Part shown: positions 24,474-35,972 of the stretch, piece after piece
How positions within the stretch are numbered: the first letter of the stretch is position 1
Layout: every line of letters starts with the position of its first letter
NCBI RefSeq assembly: GCF_000143415.4
Contig: NW_003314263.1
Coordinates: 2,183,514-2,238,518 of the forward strand
Direction: 5' to 3'
Source: Selaginella moellendorffii
Lineage: Eukaryota > Streptophyta > Lycopodiopsida > Selaginellales > Selaginellaceae
Length of the DNA: 55,005 nt
Notes under the pieces: generated by a model
What the model saw: only the letters and a program-made list of their open reading frames with translations
Database searches by the model: none
Told to the model about the DNA's origin: nothing
Position numbers and translations under genes: made by a program

Positions 24474-26769
24474 TATAAGCAATCAAAAGAGAACCATTCA
24501 TAAGGGTTCAAATATATAAGGAAAGGGCTCCTGACAAAAGTGCACCTCTTTTTCTAATTAGTTAAGGGTGTTAAGAAATTTAGGGTTAAGTGTTATTGGG
24601 TTTGAGTAGTACTAAGCTAAATAACTTATTGGAAAGTCTAAATTTAAGAGTTTACATTTGGTATCAGAGGGGTCTTAAGTTTGATTTAATTAAGTTTGAC
24701 TCAAGGAGTAGGGTATCAAGAGAGCAATGCTTTTAGGAGAGTTACGACTCTTAACTTATGTTCACAATGGTGTGAACTTGTAGAGAAGTGTAATATACTG
24801 TAAACAACTAAATATAATGATTTGAGATATGATTTATAGGGTGTAAGACACAAATCCCTAAGCCTTAAAGTGGAGCCAAAAGGGTGTCATGAGGTAGTGG
24901 CTAAAGTGGAAGATAAACAAGCATAACATATTTGGACTCAAAGCTCCAACTTGAAAAGTCAAAAGTGGGAGTGGAACTCTTAATAAAGTGCTTGAGGAAC
25001 GAGCTCGAAGTGATAAATAAAAGAGTCTCTAGAAAAGGGACACAAGAGGACCAACATATAATATGTGAAGTGTTTGGACAAGTCTAAAATGTACCCAAGA
25101 TGAAGTCTGAGATGGACCTAAAATGGACTCAAGATGGACCCGAGATAAAGTCTGAGATGGACCCAAAATGGAGTCCGAGAAGGACTCTAAAATGGACCCG
25201 AGATAGAGCTTGAGATGGAGTCCAAGATAGACTCGAGATAGAGCCCGAGATGGAGTCCAAGATGGAGTCTAAGATAGACTCGAGATGGACCTGAGATAAA
25301 GTCTGAGATAGAGTCTGAGATAGAGTCTGAAATGGAGTTCTAAATGGAGTCTGAGATGGACCCAAGATAAAACCCAAGATGGAGTTCGAGATGGAGTCTA
25401 AGATGGACTCAAGATGGACTTGAGATGGAGTTTGAGATGGAATCTGAGACCGAGACCAAAATTGAAACTGAGACCAAGATCAAGACTAAGACGAAGTCTA
25501 AGTCCGAGATTGAGACCAAGCCGAGTCCTAGTCTAAGACCGAGTTTGAGTCTGAGTCCAAGTCCAAGACCGAAATCTAGTTCGAGTCTGAGTTTGAGATC
25601 GACTTTGAATACTAATACAGGCTGTGGGTGAGAGCCTAAAGCGATTATCCCCCAAGGGGGAGGGGTTGTAGGGGGTTTCAAAAGTATAGTAGGGAAAGTG
25701 TGGGGGTTGGACTCTTAGTGGAATCAGATTAGCTAGAAAAGGCTAATGTGACCCAAGAAGGCTACATTTGTGTGGTGGGTGATGGTATAACTATTGAAGA
25801 ATCTAAAGCTAAAGTGAATATGGACAAATATGTAGAGTAGCTTGGTGAAGTGTTGAAGAGCCGACTCTAGTTCCCCCAGAGATTAAATGGTTAATACTCC
25901 CAATCCAAGTGTGGGTGGCACTACTTGGATATTTGGTATGGCTCAATAGAACTTCGCTCTAGGCATATGGTTAAGGCACCTAAGGGCAGAAAGTGGGGAG
26001 AGTACCCATGAAGTTCATGTAGGGTTGTGGTGTTTCGAAATATCATCCCAAAGTCTTGGACTATGGAAAGGAAGAAGAACAATCCTCTTGTGTAGTGACC
26101 AAAGATATGGTCAAGCAACAAGGAAGTCCCAAAGATCAATAGGACTTAGTGGTTGGGCCTTCAGGCTTGACCCAGTGGCAGTGTTGGCAAATACAATTGT
26201 GGATAGAGAGGGACTTGGTGAGGACTGAAGAAGGAATATTGGGGAAAGTTGTTCCCCATGTCTCCGAACATTTTTAGGATGCTAAAGTGTGGTCTTAGGA
26301 TAACCACTCATAAACAAATAGCCCAGTCTTTAAAAGATGGCATAAGTGGTCTAGGACTACCAATGAGACAAAAGTAAATGGACATGGCCTTAGCGTAATA
26401 GGCTGATATGTTGATAGTATCTTTGGGGTGTCTATCTTGGGATTGGATATATAGAGCACCTGGACCAAGTGCAAAGGTTGAGTGGCATAAATGCCATCCA
26501 CAAGGCTAGCATGTCTTTAAGTCGAGAATAAGGCTTATGGAGGTTGTAATTGAGATTCTTCCAAAATAGTCAAAGGTGTGGTTAAGTGATTAAAGTAGAA
26601 TAGTTGTTTATATAGGGGTTTAAATATAGAGGGAAAGAGCTTATGAACAAAAATGCACTTTATTTTTCAATCGATTAAGGGTGTTAGAATACTTAGGGTT
26701 AATTGTCTTTAGGTTTGAGTAATACTAGGTTGGATGATCTTTTAGGAAGTCCAAATTCATGAGTTTACA
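24474..26769 (+). mobile_element. Old family T (TRIM-like) element, interrupted by a family L solo LTR
   Basis: The 5' LTR is 24474-24656 (tataagcaatc to gagtttaca). A primer-binding site (tggtatcagagg) follows at 24659, the internal region runs to about 24800, and the 3' LTR starts at about 24801 (tgtaaacaactaaa), is cut by the insertion at 24842-26612, and ends at 26769 (gagtttaca). The target-site duplication is taaaa at 24469-24473 and 26770-26774. Compared with the young copy at 27638-28629 most differences are C to T or G to A. The element has no coding capacity. Confidence 0.85.
24842..26612 (+). mobile_element. Family L solo LTR (1771 bases) with 5-base target duplication
   Basis: It begins tgtaagacacaaatccc, the decayed form of tgtgagacacaaaatccc of copy B read on its sense strand, and ends tagttgtttata against the intact end tagtcgcttaca. 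The changes are C to T. It is flanked by taggg at 24837-24841 and 26613-26617, and its length matches the intact LTRs (1769 and 1802). A single LTR with matching target duplications is what unequal homologous recombination between two LTRs leaves. The minisatellite block is at about 25100-25615. Confidence 0.9.
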
Positions 26770-26774
26770 TAAAA

Positions 26775-27434
26775 AATTTTTGCAATTCAACATTAGTAAG
26801 GATTATTTAGTGTATATGAATATTCACTTTAGGATCTTGATGTAAGATGTTGACGAAGATGTAGTATATGCCTTCAAGGAGCATATGCCTTCCCATGTTT
26901 TTCGCACTTCATAGTCTAGATATGTGTAAGAAAAAAGGTTTTATATATCAATTATGTACTATCTATTTATTTTCACAATGTACTCCTTTGCTAGTGCAAT
27001 AATATATTTTATAAAGAGAATCTCACACTCTAGCATTTTAGGAGAACTCATTTTACCATGCTTTTACTTAGAGATGGTTTACCTTTTTCTTGCTAGTCTT
27101 TTGTGCATTTCTGTGGGAATAGTGTTAGTTTTATCATTTATGTTTCCAACTTTCCTCCTCTCTAGATTAAAACTAGATTTCTCAAGGTTTTTAATCTTAT
27201 CTTATATGAATGCGACCTTATTAGCAATCGACCATTCTTGAGGTATTGCATAAGGTCTTATCACTATAGTGTCTTTAAGTTGCTTCATATGGTTGGCATC
27301 AGTGTTGTAGCAATATAGTCAACACTATCTCGAAAATTTTGTTTGTTTTCATTTCCTATAAAAATATGAGGCTGGAATAGAAGCAAATTTATCACCACAG
27401 ATCTATGCCTAGAACTTACTTCTCATAAGTATTC
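26775..27434. other. AT-rich stretch, no gene supported
   Basis: A 95-codon hydrophobic frame at 26954-27241 is present, but its composition (Leu, Phe, Ile, Tyr from T-rich DNA) is what chance gives in such sequence, and no motif is seen. It may be an eroded retroelement. Confidence 0.35.
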
Positions 27435-27637
27435 TCATATGTAAGTAACCAAAGAGAATAACTTGAGAGATGATTCAAAGGTAGGGGTTAAAATACAAAG
27501 GGAAAGGGCTCATGAATAAAAGTGGACCCTCTTTTTTAATTAGTTAAGGGTTTTGGGATATTTAGGGCTAAGGGCTCTCAAAAGAGTTGCAATTCTTAGC
27601 TTTCATTCACGAAGGTATGAACTTGTAGGAAAGTATG

Positions 27638-28629
27638 TGTTAGCTCATGAGTTTGGACTTCCCGGGAGGTCACCCAGCCCAGTACTATTCAAACCCAAAG
27701 ACGCTTAACCCCAAGTATCCCAAGACCCTTAACCAATTGGAAAAGGGGGTGCACTCTTGTTCATGGGCCCTTTCCCTCTATATTTGAACCCCATGGATCG
27801 TCTCTCAAGTCGTTCCCTTTGGTTGCTTACAATCCACCACGCTTCCCTGCAAGTTCACGCCCTCGTGAACGGAAGCTGAGAGCCGTAGCTCTCCCGAGAG
27901 CCCCGCTCTCTTGACACCCTACCCCTCGGGTCGAGCCCAGCGGGAGCAAACTGGACCAGCCAGATGTCAATCAACATGTGGTGTGATTCCCTTAGCCAAC
28001 CAACAGAGTCGGACCTGAGACCTCTCTGATACCAAATGTAAGCTCCTGAGTTTGGACTTCCCGGGAGGTCACCCAACCCAGTACTATTCAAACCCAAGGA
28101 CGTTTAACTCCAAATATCCCAAGACCCTTAACCGATTGGAAAAGGGGGTGCACTCTTGTTCATGGGCCCTTTCCCTTTATATTTAAACCCCATGGATCGT
28201 CTCTCAAGTCGTTCCCTTTGGTTGCTTACAATCCACCACGCTTCCCTGCAAGTTCACGCCCTCGTGAACGGAAGCTGAGAGCCGCAGCTCTCCCGAGAGC
28301 CCCGCTCTCTTGACACCCTACCCCTCGGGTCGAGCCCAGCGCAAGCAAACTGGACCAGCCAGATGTCAATCAACATGTGGTGTGATTCTCTTAGCCAACC
28401 AACAGAGTCGGACCCGAGACCGCTCTGATACCAAATGTTAGCTCATGAGTTTGGACTTCCCGGGAGGTCACCCAGCCCAGTACTATTCAAACCCAAGGAC
28501 GCTTAACCCCAAGTATCCCAAGACCCTTAACCAATTGGAAAAGGGGGTGCACTCTTGTTCATGGGCCCTTTCCCTCTATATTTGAACCCCATGGATCGTC
28601 TCTCAAGTCGTTCCCTTTGGTTGCTTACA
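27638..28629 (-). mobile_element. Family T (TRIM-like) element with three LTRs and two internal regions
   Basis: LTRs of exactly 194 bases lie at 27638-27831, 28037-28230 and 28436-28629, separated by 205-base internal regions at 27832-28036 and 28231-28435. All three LTRs begin tg and end ca on the plus strand. On the minus strand each internal region follows an LTR and starts with tttggtatcagag, so the element's sense strand is minus. The target-site duplication gtatg flanks the whole unit (27633-27637 and 28630-28634). The three LTRs and two internals differ at only a few bases. No protein could be encoded, so it depends on an autonomous partner. Confidence 0.93.
28024..28034 (-). promoter_or_regulatory. 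tRNA primer-binding site of the family T element
   Basis: On the minus strand the sequence directly after the 28037-28230 LTR reads tttggtatcagag; tggtatcagag is complementary to the 3' end of plant initiator-Met tRNA. In the second unit (about 28422-28433) it is followed by cgg, giving tggtatcagagcgg. Confidence 0.8.
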
Positions 28630-28805
28630 GTATGGTGGATTGTAAGTAACCAAAGAAAACAACTTGAGATACAATCTATAAGGTTTAAATACAGAGAGAA
28701 AGAGCACATGAATAAAAATGCACCCCCTTTTCCAATCGATTAAAGATTTTGGGATATTTAGGGTTAAATGTCTTTGGGTTTGAATACTACTAGGCTAGAC
28801 CTATT

Positions 28806-31800
28806 ATATATTCTATAGAAAAGGATATATGGGTTTTTCTGATAACAAGCATGTTACACATGTTTTTCTAGGGCATGTAGTTTCTTAAGTAACTTGGGTG
28901 GAGACCACAAAGGGAACTACCAGTATTGCTCTTGCCATCATAGCAATAAAGAGAGAGAGTCTATTAGAACTAGCCAACAAGTATATTTCAATACCCAAAG
29001 TCACATTCAATGGGGAGACATTAGTAGACATGTGAATTGATTTTTCCCACCCCTTCAACAATAAAACAACGGGATGGAGATGAGCAAAAAACTAAATGAA
29101 AAACTAAGTAGAATGCTAGGAGATGTTGGTTTGCATGAAAATCAACATCTCTATCCCTCAAGAGAAAACAAAAGTCAAGAAAAAAAAAACCTCTAATGAA
29201 ATAAAAAAGGCAAAGGGACATTGGTTTATGCATGAACCAACCTTACAAAAGCATACCTTGATTGAAAAGCATCTTGAAATACATTGCAAGATTGAAGCAC
29301 CTTTCTTTTGCTCTTCCCTACTCAAACCCTAGTTGTAAAACCCAATGGTCATGATTTCCATTCTCTTCGATAGCGATCGACACAATCATTCAATGCTTTA
29401 GATATTAAGATATGTGTAATTGATTGTGAGAGGAATAATACTGCTGAGATGAATTGGGTTATGAGCAATAAGCACTGATCAATCATGAGAGTTATAACAT
29501 TGATAGTTTATCCTCCCTCTCATCTCCATGCTCTCTTCTCTAGAAAAAAATTTCGTTCTTTTGTGAGAAGTGAGAGAGAGTTAGATTTAGAAAAAATTGC
29601 ATATGAACCAACCTTTCCAAACTTAATTTCCTCTCACTTATATAAAAGGAGGATTTTAAGATTGCCCATAGACTACAAAAGTCCCAAAGAAAAGTATGAA
29701 TCCACTGGAAGACCTTTGCTATAGCTTCTTTTAAATTGCTGTAAGGCAAGTTATTGCTATAATTGCATGCATCATCAAATATAACTCCATCAAAAGAATG
29801 CTAAATTTATGCTAAGTTTTTTTCACTTCATAACACCTTATGAGAATATTAACAATGGCTAAGAGAATTTCAAAGTCAAATTCTATAAATCCTCAAACTT
29901 GAATAATAGTAGTTGAAGTATCAAATGCAAGATGGTGAGGATTTTGAAAACAAGATTTCAATATATAATTTTGAATAGGTAATAAAAAGAATTTATTCCA
30001 AAATCACTTATTACTATCACTCATATGCCTAATTTATATCTCCAATAAAGATATCTCTCAACCTGTCACTATTTTGAATATCTTCCTCACAAGCATAAAA
30101 CACTAATCCCCACTACTCATATAGTATCCACTCATAAACCAAATTCAAGAGCTAAATTTCATCCCACCAACTTACTCTAGAATTGTTTAAGAGCATTTTT
30201 CAATCATTCCTTTCTTTATCAAGACTTTTGAAAGAATAAGAGATATTTCATAGAGTTTTCGATGAAGTTAGAATTGAGATAACTCTAAGATGAGGACTTT
30301 TGTGCTCTTAACAAAGAAGTGAGGTTTTCTAAAGATTGAATAATGAACTTTTACTTGTAGCTCCTTAGGAAGATAAAAGAAACTTGATTGCAAGTTACGA
30401 TTTAGTGGGGGATAAAAGATTAAAATAACACCTTGATCAAACTCTGCTTGACCATTCATTTTTTATGACTTTTAGGAAAAAGAAAAGAACAAGAAAACTC
30501 AAAAACCTTCCACACTCACCAGACAAAAAAAATAACAAGGGGGGAAAGAGAATTCTAGACTTCATTTCTTCATAGCAAAACTCTAGATGATCTCTTCTAT
30601 AATCCATGCTTCATACTTCACAAGGAGCTCTCTAGGATCCATTGGTGCTTTTCACATGATCACCTGACATTGAAATCCTTGCTATATGCTTTTGTGGAGG
30701 GATTTTGTAAAGTGGAGATGTGATCAAGAGTAAATCATTTAATGAAGGAGTTAACAAAGATTCCATTAATTCTTTAACCTCTCTTTATGCCATTATAAAG
30801 TTGTCATGTCTGAAGTTGGTGGCTAGTAGCACACCATCTTTGCATGTTTTGTGCCTTCAAAGAAAGAGAGAGGAAAAGAATTTTCATTAACTCTTAATTT
30901 TTATATTTTTCAAAGAAGTAAAACTCAAAGAAAGAACATTGTAAAACTAGAAGAAAAAACTGAAACTAAAATCACTTTATACTCTATGCTTTAATGCCTT
31001 GTGTCGTGAGAGGGTTTTATCCTTGGATTATATTTTATGTTTTGTTGTTGATATCATAAAATATTGGTGTATTAAAGGTGGCAGATTTAGATGACCATTA
31101 TTGAATATATATATATGTTACAGAAGAAAATAGTTTTTAATGGTGGTAAAAATCTTTGTAAGATTGAAGGGTATATTTAAATATAGGAGTTATATAACAA
31201 TTTTTTTATAAAGGTGGTGGAAGATAAAGTTTATGATAGAGTAAGGTGGATGGGTAATATGACAAATATAAGATATAAAAAGAAAAGAGTAATTGTGAAA
31301 AGATTTGGTTTGACTTTGACTTTAAATATTAAATCATAGAAAAAAAGTGGTGGTAAAATAGTAAAGTGGTAAGGGTAAAGGTATAAAAGGGATGGTTTAT
31401 GTACACCTTGGCTTTGAGTAGGTTGAAAGTTTTTCCCATCACAATGGGGAAAGAAGAATTCCAAAAAACAATTCTAAGCTATTAACTTTGCAATCTTCCT
31501 GCAATCCTAACTCTAGAGCTAGCAAAAACTTAAAGAAATTTGTGAAGAACAAAGAGAAATTTTCAAGAAACTCCAATTGAAAAACATATTCCCATCAAAT
31601 TCACCATTTATTGAGGCTAAATCTCCTTTAATATGCTTTGTTTGTTTCAACTCCATTCTTTATATCTCTATATATATACTTTATTTTCCTCTCTAACAAA
31701 AAGGTTTTGGGGTATTTGAAATATCTTATATACTCTTGTGAAACTCTTTTACAAAATATAACATGCAAAAGTCTTTAAAGTTTGTATATTTATTTTATTG

Positions 31801-32430
31801 TTCTTTTAAATCAATAGTGCTTTATGTAATGCTAAAAGATCATAAAGTCAAATTTTGATTTTCCCACATTGAAATGTCAAAACATGATGTAAAAAATTGC
31901 ATTAAACTCATTTGTTCATCTAGCCTCTAGTTATCTGCCACATACCATTCCAATGACTAAAACTTTTACTTCAAAATTATAATAATGTGATATAAGAGAT
32001 AATAAGGTCAAATATCTTTTATGCAGTAAAAGATGGATATAAAGGACAAGTCTATATACCCAAGACAAAAGAATTAACTTCTTATATGATCTATAATGTA
32101 TATAATACTCCTTTTGCTAGACACTTTAACAAGACTAAAATATATATAAGTTATTAGAATGCTAGTTTTAAAAGAAGAATATAATAATTTGTTGTACATT
32201 GCTTAGAACAATGTTTGGTTTTCTTAATAGTAATGTTATTCCTATTTATTATTAATATCACATTATTTTACTATAGTTTAAACTTTGGTCTTGAGGATTT
32301 TAATCTTATTTTGATTTCACTCGTGGGGAGGATTGATCCTTGCACATTGCTGGGTGGGCAACTTAAGAAGCTTGACCTTTTTGAAAATTTCTTTTGAAGT
32401 TTTGACCCATCGTGTTATAAAAATCCATGC
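28806..32430. other. AT-rich stretch of eroded repeats, no gene supported
   Basis: Bases about 28925-29016 (attgctcttgccatcatagc to aaagtcacattcaa) match the end of the solo LTR at 44120-45249 in decayed form. Elsewhere short frames (60-79 codons) on both strands have compositions typical of T- or A-rich DNA. No LTR pair or protein motif was found between 29050 and 32430. Confidence 0.4.
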
Positions 32431-32435
32431 TCAAT

Positions 32436-33385
32436 TGTGAAACACAAATCTCTAAACCCCAAAGTGGAGCTAAAAGGGTGCTATGTAGTAGTGGCTAAAG
32501 CAAAAGCCAAATAAATGTAACATATTTGGATTAAAAGCTCTGACTCAAAAAAATTAAGAGTAAGAGTGGAACTCCCAATGAAGTGCTCAAAGAATGAGTA
32601 TGAAGTGATGAATAAGCGAGCCTCTAGAAAAGGACACAAAAGGACTAACACATAAGACATGGAAGTGTCAAGTTAAAGTCTGAGATGGACCCAAGATGAA
32701 GTCCAAGATGGAGTCCAAGTTGGAGTCCGAGATGGATTTGAGATGGAGTCCGAGATGGAGTTTGAGATGCATCCAAGGTCAAGTTCGAGATGGAAACCAC
32801 GATTGAGTCCGAGACCACGACCAAGACAGAGACCAAGACCAAGTTCGAGTTCGAGTTTGAGTCCAAGTTCAAGTCTAAGTTTGAGTCTAAGTTCGAGTCC
32901 GAGTACAGGTTCAAGTCCAAGTTCAAGTCTAAGTCTGAGTCTGAGGGTGAAAGCCTAATCTCTCAAACCCTAGGGGGTTTGGTGAGCTCCAAAAGTATAG
33001 TAGGGGGAGGACTCCAATGGCAGTTTAGCCAAGAAAGGCTAATGTGACCAAGGAAGACTATACCTACGTGGTGGGTGATAATATAACCACTAAAGAGTCC
33101 AAGGCTAAAGTCAACATAAATAAATAAGTGGGGTAACTTGGTAAAGTGTTAAAGAGCTAGCTCTAGCTCCCTCGGGAGATCGAATGGTTGATAGTCCAAA
33201 TCCAAGTGTAAATGGCATTATACTTGGGATACCTAGCATGGCTTCGAAACCTCACTCTAGTCACATGGCTAGGGCACCCAAAGGCAAAAGGTGAGGAGAG
33301 TACCCACGAGACTCATATAGAGCCATGGTGTTTTGAAATATCATCCCAAAATCCTGGATTGTGGAAAAGAAGATGAGCAATCTAA
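32436..33385 (+). repeat. 5' LTR of family L copy A, truncated at its 3' end
   Basis: It matches the other family L LTRs from the start through the minisatellite (about 32670-32950) and the block near 33150-33370 (tagctccctcgggagatcga to atcccaaaatcctggattgtgg). Then it passes abruptly into internal-type sequence. The last about 600 bases of the LTR and the primer site are deleted. The end coordinate is approximate. Confidence 0.75.
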
Positions 33386-34478
33386 AGTCTTGGGAAAATA
33401 GTGTTCATAGAAGAAAGTAGCTTTAGCAAAGGGTTGCATATGAATATTATGTTATAGTGCTAATTGATAGTTGGCATGAGAAATGACTATTATGGACCTG
33501 GCAAGACCTAAACATATGTGATAAGTGTTGTGAGGCTAGGCTCATAAAGCCAATGGTGTAAAGGCACCAAAGGTTTCAAGGGATGAGGCCTTGAAGTCAA
33601 GTTGGTTAATTTATGAGAACCCTTTACCAAAGGAATCCTAATGAAATTGAGATTAGCATAGTCTAAGTTAGAAAGCATATGATTTGAGTGTGTGGATCCA
33701 AATAATGATGGAGATGTGAAAGCACCAATAATGAGTTGTAAAACTTAAAGACTATGAGGCAAATAAGCAAAAGGTGTGGTATAATTAATTGAATTGGTGA
33801 AAGTCAATTTCCCAAGACTTTTTATTGGGACAAGAAGGGAGTTAGATATATCTCTTGGGGGATAATTTCCTTATGTTACGATATAGTGAGTCAATGTTAT
33901 AAAAGGAAATGCTTATTGTCAAAAATGCTTATCATTAGGATAATTAAGCACTCTAAAACACTGATGAAGTGGTGTTAGTATTATGAGGGTATTAGATAAG
34001 GCCCTAGAGACTAATTCCCTAGAAAATAATGGATCAAAGGTGTTATTTAATATCTAAGATGGTAGAAAGTTAGAGATGGAAGAGTCTATCTATCCAAAAT
34101 GGACAAAGCCAAAAAGGGATTTTGGCTAAGCAAGTGATGGGCATAGAGAGGCTCATGAGTAACAATGTTAATTTTGGTATGTGAGATTACAAGGTGAGCA
34201 TATCTAAATTAAAGAACCACTCTTTAGGTTTTTGAGTAGGTTCATCTTTAAGAATACTTGCTAAGGCATAGTAGAAAGTGCAAAGATACCCTCATATTTT
34301 GGAAGAGAATAACTGAAGGGAATGTATAAGGCCAAAAAGCAAATAGCAAAGGGATAGAATTAAACTATAGGAATCGAAAAGTATAGTTAAAGGTGGTGAT
34401 GCAAGTTAGGAGTGGAGAATTAAGTAAATGCTCAAAAGTATTATTACTGATAATTGTGGTGCCTTGGAGAGTATAAAG

Positions 34479-34839
34479 TGTCAAGACCCCCAACAAGATC
34501 AGGACTGGAAAATGCAAAAGACAAAGAGAAAAACTAGTGGAGATGAAAAAGAAGCCTTAGACTGGCGTTGATTCAGATTGTGGAGAAATGGAACAAGGCT
34601 AACCTATATATATTATAGGTTGATGAAGCTCCACCACTCTTGGATCGAGGACGGCCTAAATATAGCTGAGGTCGAGGAGGCGCCACATCATTATCAGGAA
34701 TGTGGTTCGAGAATCAAGAATCATATGGGAAATCAGAGAGTCAAGAATAGGGAAGTGTCTCAAGAGTCAGGAATGTGGTCTACGGGTCAGGAATCTAGCG
34801 AGAGTTAGGAATGTGGCAAGAGTTGGGGGATTCCTGACA
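34479..34839 (-). repeat. 3' LTR of the chromovirus (361 bases)
   Basis: Pairs with 48345-48701 over its full length with scattered substitutions and small indels. On the element's strand it starts tgtcagg and ends cttgaca. A purine run (gaggagggggtgt on the minus strand, 34852-34840) abuts it, as expected for the plus-strand primer. Confidence 0.9.
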
Positions 34840-34989
34840 ACACCCCCTCCTCAAGAACGAGTGGAACAAGGACGTGAATGAGAACGAAGAGGAGGATGAG
34901 ATGGGCGTCGAGGGACAGGAGATGGAGAATGAAAAGAATGAGGATTGGGACAAGAAGGGTAGCGACGGTGGAAGTCCTGAACAAGGTCA

Positions 34990-35320
34990 AGAGAATGAAT
35001 CAGGTTGTCCGCAAGTTCCCAAGTGCATTCCTCATATCCGTAACCCTTTCAGTCTACCAAATAGTAGAGTTTAAACCGTGAGATCTTGGAATCAAGGATG
35101 TCTTGAACCTCGTACTTAGACCCATCCTCAAGCTGCACTGGTGGAGGTGGAGGAATGACCCGATTTGGAATAAGATTGGGAATATAAGGGTCAAGGAGAA
35201 AGGAGTGAAAAACGGGGTGAATTTGATATGAGGAGAGAAGTGCAAGGCGATAAGTGACAGGGTTAATGATGGCAGTGATAGGGAAAGGACCGAGGCATTT
35301 GAAATCAAGTTTGGGACATG
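34990..35320 (-). pseudogene. Chromodomain at the end of the chromovirus integrase, with a stop
   Basis: The minus strand at about 35150-34990 reads LEDGSKYEVQDILDSKISRF, then KLYYLVD, a TGA, then KGYGYEECTWE. This is the chromodomain, with the Trp of the usual VDWKGYG-type motif replaced by a stop (TGG to TGA). Chromodomains of this class guide insertion into heterochromatin through methylated histone H3; that is family knowledge. The segment 35160-35700 upstream holds the linker and end of integrase in changing frames. Confidence 0.8.
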
Positions 35321-35699
35321 GCCTGGTGGTGGAGATATTTTGCTTGGGAGCTAAACTTTATCTTCGATATTGTAAAGGGGATAACCCTGACGATGGACAT
35401 TGGCAAATGTTTTGTGAGATTCCTGAGCACGATGGAGGTGGAAGGAGATGGAGTTGTGGATTTCCTGGAGGTTGGAGACAAATGCCTCAGAGAGGGGATT
35501 TGAACTAGAGGATTCAGATGGAGACGGAAGTGAGAGATTGAATCAGGGATTTCAGCCAGAATTTGCAAAGAAGGGGGAAACTTGAAAGGAGGAGTGAATA
35601 GAGTTGTTATAGGAGAACTTAGCAAGGGGAAGGACATCGAACCAGTCATCATGATGATAGTTGATGAAGCACCTCAGGAATTTTTCCAACGTCTGAATC

Positions 35700-35972
35700 G
35701 TTTGCTCGGACTGTCCATCAGTTTAAGGATGATACGCCGAAGAGAGGTTGGCCTTCACTCCAAGTAGCTGCAAGAACCGTTGCTAGAAATGAGAGATGAA
35801 CTAAGGTCCCCGATCCGAAACCACATTTGCAGAAATCCCATAAAGTCAGAAAATTTCCCTAAATACCAGTTTTGCCATGTCCTTGCCCGAAAGCTCCTTG
35901 GTACACGGCAGGAAGTGTGCCATCTTTGTGAAGCAATCCACCACAACTAAAATGCTGTTGAAGCCTCTAGAA
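35700..35972 (-). pseudogene. Integrase core of the chromovirus, part after the copy B insertion
   Basis: The minus strand reads VVVDCFTKMAHFLPCTKELS, then after stops SAYHP and TDGQSEQTIQTLEKFLR-like residues in downstream sequence. These are the DDE integrase core motifs. Several CAG or CGA codons are stops. The first catalytic Asp (VVVD) is preserved. The upstream half of the protein lies beyond the insertion, from 43533 upwards. Confidence 0.85.

Larger units (their letters stand above)
27440..28805 (+). mobile_element. Older family T copy that hosts a younger family T insertion
   Basis: The 5' LTR starts tgtaagtaacc at 27440 and is recognisable to about 27568. A deletion then joins it to the internal region (gctctcaaaagagttgc, then ttcattcacgaaggtatgaac), which ends at the insertion point gtatg. 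After the insertion, gtggat and a 3' LTR (tgtaagtaacc at 28641) continue to about 28800, where the LTR end is missing. It lies in the opposite orientation to its insertion. Confidence 0.75.

Noticed and set aside
26954-27241. 95-codon hydrophobic frame as a membrane protein gene
   Set aside because: Composition is that expected from T-rich decayed DNA, with no conserved motif and no neighbouring exons.
32743-33047. Glu/Lys/Ser-rich frames near LTR minisatellites (also 25425-25631 and 42759-43061)
   Set aside because: They are translations of the minisatellite in alternate frames and appear on both strands.
34878-35081. Acidic plus-strand frames at the chromovirus 3' end
   Set aside because: Antisense of the Ser/Pro/Arg-rich tail after the chromodomain.
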